Assembly (NCBI GenBank): GCA_949282975.1
Contig: CASDQY010000017.1
Span: 1 to 39,925 of the forward strand
Length of the DNA stretch: 39,925 nucleotides
Reading direction: 5' to 3'
Source: an uncultured Oscillospiraceae bacterium
GTDB lineage: Bacteria > Bacillota > Clostridia > Oscillospirales > Ruminococcaceae
The translations under genes were made by a program, and so were the position numbers. Shown in pieces: positions 33,378-39,925 of this stretch (positions are counted from its first letter, which is position 1; each line of letters begins with the position of its first letter). Under the pieces are notes generated by a model that was not told where the DNA came from, made no database searches, and was given only the letters and a program-made list of their open reading frames with translations.

Positions 33378-34256
33378 ATGGCTTCCCAGGTATTCCGAAT
33401 TGCGCTTTTGCAGCAGGAAGCGGTTCCTTTTTCCCCCGCCGCCAATCTGAAAACGCTTCTCCGAGCAATGGAACAGGCCAAAACAGAAGATGCGGATCTG
33501 CTGCTGCCGCCGGAATGCTTCCTGACAGGATACCGATTCCCTGTTTCCAACCGGGACATACCGAACCTGGAAGAAGAGTACCTGCCCCAGCTCAGGCAGG
33601 CTGCGGCAAGATGGAACATCGGGGTGGTTGCCACAGGGTTTTCCAAAGGCGCCGCCAAACCCCGCAACAGCGCCTGGGTAATTGATCGAAAAGGTTCTCT
33701 GCTGATGCGGTACGATAAAGTCCACACCTGCGATTTTGCCGACGAATGCTGTCTGGAACACGGCAATGCATTTTTGGTCTGTGATTATCACGGAGTAAAA
33801 CTTGGAGTGATGATCTGCTACGACCGGGAATACCCGGAAAGCGCCAGGGTGCTGATGCTCAAGGGGGCAGAAATCATCCTGGTGCCCAACGATTGCAGTT
33901 CCATGAGGCCACGGCTGCAGGCCCTTTCCACCCGGGCTTACGAAAATATGGTTGGAATCGCTATGGCCAATCCTCCGGGAGCGGACAAAGGGAATTCCTG
34001 CGCCTACTCCCCCATCTGCTGGGACGAAGAAGGCCGGTGCGTGGAAAACCAGCTTCTGTGCACCGAGCCAGGTGCAGAAGGAATCTTTTACGCAGACTTT
34101 GATTTGCTGCAGTTGCGCAATTACCGAAGCCGGGAGATGATGGGAAACACATTCCGCAAGGTGGAGGCCTACGGCGAATTGCTCGACCCTGCCGTCAAAC
34201 CGCCCTTTTTCCGTTCTCCCCAACAGAGTTGCAAAACGGAGGCAGACCAGCTATAA
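33378..34256 (+). CDS. Carbon-nitrogen hydrolase (nitrilase superfamily)
   Basis: Predicted amidase acting on a C-N bond. The Glu-Lys-Cys triad is complete in 292 residues: E46 (LPPECFLTGY), K114 (RYDKVHT) and C147 (MICYDREYPES). The ATG follows GGAGGG by 8 nt. Substrate unknown: relatives include omega-amidases, carbamoylputrescine amidases and aliphatic amidases. Its stop lies 32 bp before the chorismate mutase ATG, with no terminator between, so both are probably co-transcribed. Confidence 0.9.
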   Translation: MASQVFRIALLQQEAVPFSPAANLKTLLRAMEQAKTEDADLLLPPECFLTGYRFPVSNRDIPNLEEEYLPQLRQAAARWNIGVVATGFSKGAAKPRNSAWVIDRKGSLLMRYDKVHTCDFADECCLEHGNAFLVCDYHGVKLGVMICYDREYPESARVLMLKGAEIILVPNDCSSMRPRLQALSTRAYENMVGIAMANPPGADKGNSCAYSPICWDEEGRCVENQLLCTEPGAEGIFYADFDLLQLRNYRSREMMGNTFRKVEAYGELLDPAVKPPFFRSPQQSCKTEADQL

Positions 34257-34288
34257 TTTTGACAGACCCCATGCAAGGAGAGAATTTT

Positions 34289-35137
34289 ATGAAAGATTTA
34301 GACACCTGCCGCCGGGAAATCGACGACATTGACCGGCAGCTTTTAGACCTGTTCACCAGGCGGATGCGGGTATCGGAAGAAGTGGCCGCTTACAAAGTGG
34401 CCCACGATCTGCCGATCCTCAACGCCCAGCGAGAGGAACAGGTCATTCAAAACAAGCTGGCTGCTGGGGAAAAGGACTTAAAGCTGTATACGGAATCCTT
34501 TTTCATCAACCTGATGGAAACCAGCAAATGCCATCAGATCAACCAAACCAAGCCCGCCTATGCCCCGCCCTTCAGCCAGGAACCGCTGGATCTCAGCCGG
34601 GCCGAAATCGGCTGCTACAGCAAGGACCCGGCTTTGCAGAAATCCCTGCTCCAAGCCTATCCCCAGTGCCGTCCGGCGCTCAGCGAAACCATGAAGCCCC
34701 TTTTGGACGGTGTACTGGCAAAGCGCTTTACAGCAGCCCTGCTTCCCTTCGAAAACACCACCGAAGGCTCCATGGACTGGGTTTACGAGCAGATGAGCTG
34801 GATTCCCCTGTACGTCAACCAAGTGTGGAAGGTGGGCCAGCAGCGGTGCATCCTGATTTCCGACAAGCTGCTCACCTCTCCGGCCTGCAACACCATCAGC
34901 ATCTGCATCAAGCTGCCGGATGTGCGCTCCGCCTTGAACCGGCTGCTGACCAAGTATTCCATTTATGGAGTAAACCTGACCAAGATCCGCAGCTGCCCCG
35001 ACATCAGCAGCCCCGGTGAAATGGTGTTCCACATTGATTTTGCAGGCAACTTCAACCAGGAACCCATCCAGCGGCTGTTCAACGATTTGAGTTACAATTA
35101 CGCAGATATCCGGATTACAGGAATTTTTGAAGGATAA
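34289..35137 (+). CDS. Chorismate mutase with shortened prephenate-dehydratase/ACT region
   Basis: Residues 1-85 are a type II (AroQ) chorismate mutase: R9, R25, K36, R48, E49 and Q83 stand at the active-site positions of the E. coli P-protein domain. Residues 106-195 resemble prephenate dehydratase only in part: LLPFENTTEG (151-160) matches the VPIENSxEG motif, but the second lobe is missing and the TRF catalytic motif is absent or reduced to QRC (185-187). Residues 203-281 are an ACT domain with GVNLTKIRSCP (canonical INLTKIESRP). At 282 residues it is about 90 shorter than usual bifunctional P-proteins. Mutase activity is likely; dehydratase activity is doubtful. ATG is 6 nt after AAGGAGAG. 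Confidence 0.85.
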   Translation: MKDLDTCRREIDDIDRQLLDLFTRRMRVSEEVAAYKVAHDLPILNAQREEQVIQNKLAAGEKDLKLYTESFFINLMETSKCHQINQTKPAYAPPFSQEPLDLSRAEIGCYSKDPALQKSLLQAYPQCRPALSETMKPLLDGVLAKRFTAALLPFENTTEGSMDWVYEQMSWIPLYVNQVWKVGQQRCILISDKLLTSPACNTISICIKLPDVRSALNRLLTKYSIYGVNLTKIRSCPDISSPGEMVFHIDFAGNFNQEPIQRLFNDLSYNYADIRITGIFEG

Positions 35138-35166
35138 CGCCCAAACGCACTGCAACATATAACGTA

Positions 35167-35205
35167 AAACGGCCGTTTTGTATTGCGATACAAAAACGAC
35201 CGTTT
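35167..35205 (+). terminator. Intrinsic terminator after the chorismate mutase gene
   Basis: AAACGG pairs with CCGTTT and CGTTTTGTA with TACAAAAACG (one mismatch, one bulge), followed by GCTTTTGCTATTTTATT. Confidence 0.78.
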
Positions 35206-35258
35206 GCTTTTGCTATTTTATTGCATCAAGATAAGGGGCAGATGATCTGCATTTACGC

Positions 35259-35754
35259 TCAAAAGCCAGCAGAGTAGTAGAAAAAATGCGTCCCGATTTG
35301 TTCTACATAATACCAATTATCCCCCTCTTGCTGCCGCCAAAGATAGCCTTTCCCACAAAGGTTCCAACTCATCTTGCGGACAAATACCCCCGTTCCAAGC
35401 GGTCAAACGATCGTCCGGGGAATAGAAAAAGCCACAATAAAAAGTACTGGGACCAAATCCCTTGCCGCCGCAGGAAAATTCCACAACGCCATGATCGGAA
35501 GCATACACATCCTGAATGCCGGGAATTTTTTTCACTACAGTGTAATCGTTGCATTGGACGGAAGATTGGAACAAGTCGGCGTTCTTTTGGAACAGGGCAA
35601 CAACACTCTCCTGTTTAGTCAACTCATGAGAGAACTGACAGGAAGTAAACAGCACTAAAGGAAGCAGAACAAGCAGCACCACCCAAGCAGCTTTTTTCCA
35701 AAGTTTCCACTTTGAGCGGCCGCTTTTCTTCTGTAAAGCAAATCGCCTTTCCAT
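35259..35754 (-). pseudogene. Frameshifted predicted lipoprotein gene at the end of the his operon
   Basis: The first frame gives 145 residues: basic N-terminus, hydrophobic segment, and a lipobox-like LFTSC with C39, then a soluble domain (DHGVVEFSCGGKGFGPSTFYCGFFYSPDD). That frame ends in an uncharacteristic LAAARGG at 35317. One base further, the neighbouring frame reads YLWRQQEGDNWYYVEQIG and then THFFYYSAGF before a TGA at 35259, an aromatic-rich ending that looks like the genuine C-terminus. A single extra base in the G3A3 run at 35349-35354 would explain it. It starts 8 bp after the hisE stop. A sequencing error is possible. Function unknown. Confidence 0.7.
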
Positions 35755-35762
35755 TTGATGCC

Positions 35763-36098
35763 TCAGCTCTGTTTATCCACCTGATGGAACTGTTTCAGGT
35801 TGCCGATTTTCTGGCTACGCTTATCGCATTCCGCCATAACCTCTTCCATGGTCACACCTTTTTCCACCATCAGCACCAGCAGATGGTACAGCAGATCGTT
35901 GATCTCCCCCACCAAATCTTCCTTGCTATCGTTTTTGGAAGCAATGATGGTTTCGGCACATTCTTCACCGCATTTTTTTAAAATCTTATCCAAGCCCTGT
36001 TCGAAGAGATAACAGGTGTAGCTGCCCTCCTGGTGCACTCCCTTCCGGGATTTTACCACCTCATACATTTCCGCCAAAGCAGCACAATTTTGGTCCAT
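35763..36098 (-). CDS. hisE: Phosphoribosyl-ATP pyrophosphatase
   Basis: Second step of histidine synthesis: PR-ATP to PR-AMP and pyrophosphate. The 111-residue all-helical MazG-like protein has GLDKILKKCGEECAETIIASKN and EINDLLYHLLVLM with the acidic metal ligands. It is separate from hisI here, whereas many bacteria have a hisIE fusion. It lies 25 bp after hisI. Confidence 0.95.
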   Translation of the reverse strand: MDQNCAALAEMYEVVKSRKGVHQEGSYTCYLFEQGLDKILKKCGEECAETIIASKNDSKEDLVGEINDLLYHLLVLMVEKGVTMEEVMAECDKRSQKIGNLKQFHQVDKQS

Positions 36099-36123
36099 AG
36101 ATACTTCCTCCCTGATAATCGTC

Positions 36124-36462
36124 TTATTCTTCCAGTTCCCGCTGCACCGGCAGAATCTGTTTGTAAAAACAGGAATGATGGCCGGTATGGCAGGCGGCGC
36201 CGGTTTGCTCCACCTTCACCAGCAGGGTGTCGTTGTCGCAGTCGGCGTACAGCTCCTTTACCTTTTGCAGATGGCCGCTGGTAGCGCCTTTATTCCAAAG
36301 TTCCCGGCGGGAACGGCTCCAAAACCAGGTGTAGCCGGTTTCCATGGTTTTTTGCAGGCTTTCCCGGTTCATATAGGCCAGCATCAGCACCTGGCCGGTG
36401 CTTTCCTCCGTCACAATGGCGGGGATCAAATCGCTTTTTACAAAATATTGTTCCAGATCCAT
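36124..36462 (-). CDS. hisI: Phosphoribosyl-AMP cyclohydrolase
   Basis: Opens the adenine ring of PR-AMP in the third step of histidine synthesis. The 112 residues contain [17 protein letters not shown], the [17 protein letters not shown] signature, [15 protein letters not shown] and the zinc cysteines/histidines in [10 protein letters not shown]. It begins 11 bp after hisF. Confidence 0.96.
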   Translation of the reverse strand: MDLEQYFVKSDLIPAIVTEESTGQVLMLAYMNRESLQKTMETGYTWFWSRSRRELWNKGATSGHLQKVKELYADCDNDTLLVKVEQTGAACHTGHHSCFYKQILPVQRELEE

Positions 36463-36473
36463 GGCCTTTCTCC

Positions 36474-37235
36474 TTATCGGTTCATTCGCACCGGAATGCC
36501 GTGGCTTTGCAGATGCTCTTTGACCTGCCCCACCGTCAGCTCCCGATAATGGAACAGGCTGGCGGCCAAGGCGGCATCCGCTTTGGTTTCTTCAAACACC
36601 TGGGAAAAATGCTCCAGACTGCCGCAGCCGCCGCTGGCCACCACCGGCACGCTGACCGCATCGCAGACCGCATTGAGCAGCTCCAAATCAAAGCCGTTTT
36701 TACAGCCGTCGGTGTCCATGGAAGTAAGGAGAATTTCCCCGGCGCCCAGGCTCACCGCTTTTTTGGCCCACTGAATGGCGTCCAGACCGGTATCAATCCG
36801 GCCGCCATGCACCACCACATGAAAACTGCCGTCAATCCGCTTGGCGTCGATGGCGCAGACCACGCACTGATTGCCGAACTGGTCGGCAGCGTCGTAGATC
36901 AACTGGGGATTTTTCACCGCCGCTGAATTGACGCTGACCTTATCCGCTCCGGCACGAAGGGTGTTTTTAAAGTCCTCGATGGAGTGAATGCCGCCCCCCA
37001 CCGTCAAAGGAACAAACACTTCCTTAGCGGTGCGCTCCACCACATCCAGCATGGTGCCACGATGTTCGTGGGTAGCGGTAATATCCAAAAAGACGATCTC
37101 ATCGGCGCCCTGGCGATTATACTCCTTGGCACACTCCACCGGATCGCCTACCTCTTTGATTCCTATAAAGTTAATTCCCTTTACAACTTTTCCTTCCCGA
37201 ACATCCAAGCAGGGAATGATTCGTTTGGTCAGCAC
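36474..37235 (-). CDS. hisF: Imidazole glycerol phosphate synthase subunit HisF
   Basis: Cyclase subunit that makes imidazole glycerol phosphate and AICAR from PRFAR with ammonia from HisH. The 253-residue (beta/alpha)8 barrel starts [19 protein letters not shown] with catalytic D11, and shows [15 protein letters not shown] and [13 protein letters not shown]. The start is GTG at 37235, with AGGAGG 7 nt upstream, and overlaps the hisH stop by 7 bp; the longer frame lies inside hisH. This tight join leaves no room for hisA, which usually sits between hisH and hisF. Confidence 0.96.
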   Translation of the reverse strand: MLTKRIIPCLDVREGKVVKGINFIGIKEVGDPVECAKEYNRQGADEIVFLDITATHEHRGTMLDVVERTAKEVFVPLTVGGGIHSIEDFKNTLRAGADKVSVNSAAVKNPQLIYDAADQFGNQCVVCAIDAKRIDGSFHVVVHGGRIDTGLDAIQWAKKAVSLGAGEILLTSMDTDGCKNGFDLELLNAVCDAVSVPVVASGGCGSLEHFSQVFEETKADAALAASLFHYRELTVGQVKEHLQSHGIPVRMNR

Positions 37236-37858
37236 GAGGCATCCTCCTTCCCTTGGCAAAGCTGGCAGAAGTTGGTGAGGATCCTTAATCCTGTCTCCCC
37301 GCTTTTTTCCGGATGGAACTGGCACCCGTATACCTTGCCTTTTACTGTCAAGGCAGGAACCTGTACACCGCCATAGTCGCACCAAGCGGCAATATATTCC
37401 TTTGGCGTAAAGGCCATGTAGGAATGCACAAAGTAAACGCAGTCTTTTGGATGGACTCCCTGCAGCAGGGGATTCTCCGGCTGTTCCATCTCCAGCTGGT
37501 TCCAGCCCAGATGGGGGATCTTCTGCCCCGGCGCCACCAAGTGGTCCACCCGGCCGGGAATCAGCCCCAGGCCCTCGGTGAGTTCAAATTCCGTACTTTC
37601 CTCAAACAGCATCTGCATCCCCAAACAAATTCCCAACAGGGGTTTTTGCTTGACCTGTTCTTTTAACTGCTCTACCACGCCGGTAGCGGTAAGCTGCTTC
37701 ATGGCAAAGGGGAACGCCCCTACCCCCGGCAAAATGTATCCATCTGCCTGACGGATCTTTTGGATGTCATTGGTAATTTCATAGGGCTGTTTCAGGTATT
37801 CCAGCGCATTTTTCACGCTGAACAGGTTTCCGGCCCCGTAGTCAATAACCGCAATCAT
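37229..37858 (-). CDS. hisH: Imidazole glycerol phosphate synthase glutaminase subunit HisH
   Basis: Class I glutamine amidotransferase that supplies ammonia to HisF. The 209 residues show [15 protein letters not shown], the oxyanion region PGVGAF, the nucleophile C78 in [11 protein letters not shown], and the catalytic His and Glu in [10 protein letters not shown]. It follows hisB by 39 bp. Confidence 0.96.
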   Translation of the reverse strand: MIAVIDYGAGNLFSVKNALEYLKQPYEITNDIQKIRQADGYILPGVGAFPFAMKQLTATGVVEQLKEQVKQKPLLGICLGMQMLFEESTEFELTEGLGLIPGRVDHLVAPGQKIPHLGWNQLEMEQPENPLLQGVHPKDCVYFVHSYMAFTPKEYIAAWCDYGGVQVPALTVKGKVYGCQFHPEKSGETGLRILTNFCQLCQGKEDASC

Positions 37859-37897
37859 CCTTCCACTCCCTTTCGATGTCCTTGATTTTCTATTGGG

Positions 37898-38479
37898 TCA
37901 CAGCACACCTTTGGTTGACAGGGTTTTCCCCGGTTCCAATGGTGCAAAAGCCATTTTCAGCGCATGCGCCACCGCCTTGAAGATGGCTTCGATCTTGTGA
38001 TGATCGTTTTTTCCATATTCACAGCAGATATGCAGGGTGATTCCTGCATGGAACGCAAAGGCACGGAAAAACTCCTCCACCATTTGGGTATCCAGATCTC
38101 CCACTGCATCGGCGGAAAAAGAGGCGTCAAACACCAAAAAAGGCCGGCCGGAAATATCCAGCACTGCCCGAGCCAATGCTTCGTCCATGGGGATAAAGGC
38201 ATGCCCGTAGCGAGCGATACCGCTTCGGTCGCCCAAAGCCTGGGCAAAAGCCTGTCCCAGCACAATGCCGGCATCCTCCACCGAATGGTGGCAATCCACA
38301 ATAATATCGCCGATCACCTTTAAATCCAGGTCGATGCCGGAATGCACCGTTAGGGCGAAGATCATGTGATCGAAAAAGCCGATGCTGGTATCGGTATGGC
38401 AGACGCCGCTGCCGTCCAGATTCAGCTTCACTTGAATGTCCGTTTCTTTGGTGACACGGTGGATTTGTGCTGTGCGCAT
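37898..38479 (-). CDS. hisB: Imidazoleglycerol-phosphate dehydratase
   Basis: Dehydrates imidazole glycerol phosphate in the histidine pathway. The 193 residues contain the Mn-binding motifs FFDHMIFAL, DCHHSVEDAG and NDHHKIEA. It is a stand-alone dehydratase, without the phosphatase domain of enterobacterial HisB. It is the first gene of this partial operon, with its own promoter. Confidence 0.96.
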   Translation of the reverse strand: MRTAQIHRVTKETDIQVKLNLDGSGVCHTDTSIGFFDHMIFALTVHSGIDLDLKVIGDIIVDCHHSVEDAGIVLGQAFAQALGDRSGIARYGHAFIPMDEALARAVLDISGRPFLVFDASFSADAVGDLDTQMVEEFFRAFAFHAGITLHICCEYGKNDHHKIEAIFKAVAHALKMAFAPLEPGKTLSTKGVL

Positions 38480-38514
38480 AGTATCCCGTCCTTTTATGAA
38501 AATCTTCCTACATT

Positions 38515-38543
38515 ATTATATCGACAACCGGCTCATCCGTCAA
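38515..38543 (-). promoter_or_regulatory. Promoter of the hisB operon
   Basis: TTGACG (38538-38543), 17-bp spacer, TATAAT (38515-38520) on the minus strand. The -35 box overlaps the 3' end of the Crp-family gene. No T-box or attenuator fits in the short leader of about 30 nt. Confidence 0.8.
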
Positions 38544-39213
38544 GGCTGCCGGCACCGCCCAAAAAAGAATGGGATTGGTTTGCCTGCAAAGAAAAATGAT
38601 TTTTGTGATACTTTAAAATACCTTCTTTTTGTAAGCCGCTGAGCACGGCGGAAAGTGCGCTGCGGTCCACTGCCAGAAAGTCCGCCAATTCCTGCCGGTT
38701 AAACGGAATGGAAAACTCCAGGCTGTCCGCTTGAAAGGCCTGTTCCGACAGATAGGACAGCAGTTTTTCACGAAGGCTGCGTTTGGAAAGGTGCTCGATC
38801 CGGCCGGTGAGAAAAACGTTTTTTTGAGCCAGCAGCCGAAGAAGGTTCTGCTGCACCCGGACCAATCCCGGTTGCGTAAGCTGACCACTGTCCAGCCACA
38901 ATATCCTACTGGGCAGCGCCGCCTGGACCGATACCGTCAGCCGCTGCCCGGACAAGGCAAATGCTTCTGCAAATAGGTCCACCGGTTCCACCTGGGCAAG
39001 GAGGGTGGCGCTGCCCCGGTAATCCTCTTTCAGCACCTTCACCCGCCCTTCCAGCAGAATGCCAAACCGGGAGGTCGTTTCCCCTGAATGCAGCAAAAAC
39101 TGTCCGGACGGATAGGTTGTCTCCACCGAATGCAGGGCGGTTAAAGTTTCCCCTATGGATTTTAAGTCCACCCCCTGAAACAGAGGAAGGGATGCAAGCA
39201 ATATTTTTTCCAT
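38533..39213 (-). CDS. Crp/Fnr-family transcriptional regulator
   Basis: The 226 residues have an N-terminal cyclic-nucleotide-binding-type beta roll (about 10-115), a long dimer helix (about 118-145) and a C-terminal helix-turn-helix (about 172-195, NRQELADFLAVDRSALSAVL). There is no cysteine at all, so it cannot hold an FNR-type Fe-S cluster, and the cAMP-binding residues are not obvious. Clostridial relatives near Fe-S proteins and hcp genes (HcpR group) respond to nitrosative or redox stress, which is a possible role. It is divergent from the 4Fe-4S gene, with a 16-bp palindrome between. Confidence 0.9.
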   Translation of the reverse strand: MEKILLASLPLFQGVDLKSIGETLTALHSVETTYPSGQFLLHSGETTSRFGILLEGRVKVLKEDYRGSATLLAQVEPVDLFAEAFALSGQRLTVSVQAALPSRILWLDSGQLTQPGLVRVQQNLLRLLAQKNVFLTGRIEHLSKRSLREKLLSYLSEQAFQADSLEFSIPFNRQELADFLAVDRSALSAVLSGLQKEGILKYHKNHFSLQANQSHSFLGGAGSLDG

Positions 39214-39228
39214 AAAGCTCCTCCGTTT

Positions 39229-39244
39229 TGTTGTAATTACAACA
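39229..39244. promoter_or_regulatory. Perfect 16-bp palindrome, candidate Crp/Fnr-family operator
   Basis: TGTTGTAATTACAACA is its own reverse complement. Its centre (39236.5) lies 41.5 bp before the predicted start of the Fe-S gene (about 39278) and 8-23 bp after the predicted start of the Crp-family gene (about 39252). Confidence 0.72.
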
Positions 39245-39258
39245 GATTTTTCTTTGTT

Positions 39259-39287
39259 ATTATACTATAATGACACCAACAAAGCAA
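39259..39287 (-). promoter_or_regulatory. Probable promoter of the Crp-family gene
   Basis: TTGCTT (39282-39287), 17-bp spacer, TATAAT (39259-39264) on the minus strand. The palindrome lies downstream of the start, suited to autorepression. Confidence 0.65.
39266..39271 (+). promoter_or_regulatory. -10 box of the 4Fe-4S gene, activator-dependent type
   Basis: TATAAT, with no recognisable -35 box 17 bp upstream; the place is taken by the operator palindrome. This is the layout of class II Crp/Fnr-activated promoters. Confidence 0.6.
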
Positions 39288-39314
39288 CCAACCCGCAATG
39301 ACCAGGAGGAAAAT

Positions 39315-39925
39315 ATGGTACGCAAAATTATTAAAATCAACGAAGAAAAATGCAACGGCTGCGGCCTTTGCGCCGAGGCTTGCCACGAAGGAGCCATCGG
39401 CATGGTAAATGGGAAAGCAAAGCTGCTCCGGGAGGATTACTGCGATGGTTTGGGGGACTGCCTTCCCGCCTGCCCTACCGGCGCCATTTCCTTTGAGATG
39501 CGGGAAGCTCCCGCCTACGACGAACAGGCAGTGAAAGCGGCCAAGGCTGAAAAATCCCCAAAAGCACCCCTGCCCTGCGGCTGTCCGGGAAGCCAGAGCA
39601 AAACCATCGTTCGAGAAGATACGTCTGCCGTTTCAGGCTGCCAAACCCCGGTACCCAGCCAGCTCCGTCAGTGGCCGGTGCAGATCAAGCTAGTGCCGGT
39701 AAAAGCGCCCTATTTTGACGGAGCCAACCTGCTGATTGCCGCCGACTGCACCGCCTATGCCTACGGCGACTTTCACAACCGCTTCATCAAAAATCGCATT
39801 ACTCTGATCGGCTGCCCCAAATTGGATGAAGGAGATTATGCCCAAAAGCTTACTGAGATCATCCGGCAGAACGACATCCGCAGTGTCACGATCGTGCGGA
39901 TGGAAGTTCCCTGCTGCGGCGGGAT
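39315..39925 (+). CDS. 4Fe-4S ferredoxin-type protein, 3' end cut by window edge
   Basis: About 203 residues are visible. C13, C16, C19 and C23 (CNGCGLCAEAC) form one half of a two-cluster ferredoxin fold; the second half has C43, C49 and C53 (CDGLGDCLPACP), but the usual fourth cysteine (position 46) is leucine. CGC at 88-90 follows, and the later part (LIGCPKLDEGDYA, VPCCGG) has more cysteines. Proteins of this type often stand beside hybrid-cluster protein genes in Firmicutes; the gene beyond the right edge is not visible. AGGAGG lies 6 nt before the ATG. Confidence 0.88.
   Translation, partial: MVRKIIKINEEKCNGCGLCAEACHEGAIGMVNGKAKLLREDYCDGLGDCLPACPTGAISFEMREAPAYDEQAVKAAKAEKSPKAPLPCGCPGSQSKTIVREDTSAVSGCQTPVPSQLRQWPVQIKLVPVKAPYFDGANLLIAADCTAYAYGDFHNRFIKNRITLIGCPKLDEGDYAQKLTEIIRQNDIRSVTIVRMEVPCCGG

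Overview
This 39.9-kb window looks like chromosome from a Gram-positive member of the Clostridia, most likely in the Oscillospiraceae/Ruminococcaceae range. The reasons are moderately high GC, strong AGGAGG-type ribosome sites, sigma-A promoters with 17-bp spacers, and the Firmicute gene order rimP-nusA-rnpM-ylxQ-infB-rbfA-nrnA-truB-ribF. Clostridial-type CsoR, BioY, iron-dependent alcohol dehydrogenases and a Crp/Fnr-Fe-S pair fit this. No rRNA, tRNA, CRISPR array, insertion sequence or prophage was seen. Most genes lie on the minus strand.

Layout. 1-8021 (minus): the translation/RNA operon from a perfect consensus promoter ahead of rimP to ribF, which runs off the left edge; the rimP leader carries two hairpins. 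8045-11230 (minus): an acyl-CoA ligase and a FabF-type ketosynthase, each with its own perfect promoter. 11337-13043 (plus): a beta-CASP metallo-beta-lactamase nuclease-like protein. 13065-17508 (minus): secA, an iron-type alcohol dehydrogenase and a small lipoprotein, probably one unit. 17638-21099 (plus): birA, a papain/C39-like hypothetical protein, and a two-domain polyphosphate kinase 2. 21111-23476 (minus): a P1B-type metal ATPase under two CsoR operators, and csoR with its own promoter. 23456-24528 (minus): bioY and a DUF1284 gene behind a BirA-type operator. 24557-26065 (minus): glmM. 26085-30125 (minus): marR and a heterodimeric ABC exporter. 30183-31702 (minus): a ClpP-like TepA protein and a cytidylate-kinase-like protein. 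31761-33103 (minus): a second iron-type alcohol dehydrogenase. 33104-33319 is an AT-rich intergenic region with several palindromes. 33320-35205 (plus): a nitrilase-family amidohydrolase and a chorismate mutase fused to a shortened prephenate dehydratase/ACT region. 35259-38543 (minus): hisB-hisH-hisF-hisI-hisE without hisA, ending in a frameshifted lipoprotein gene. 38533-39925: a Crp/Fnr regulator (minus) divergent from a 4Fe-4S protein (plus) that runs off the right edge.

The window is mainly housekeeping. No clearly new multi-gene system is visible. The more notable signals are regulatory: one perfect 16-bp palindrome placed to activate the Fe-S gene from -41.5 and to repress the Crp-family gene; CsoR and BirA operators built into promoters; an unexplained inverted repeat over the csoR -10 box; and a palindrome-rich spacer between the second alcohol dehydrogenase and the nitrilase. 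Unusual coding signals are the missing hisA, the prephenate dehydratase region that lacks about one lobe, and a frameshifted gene whose C-terminus is still readable in the next frame.
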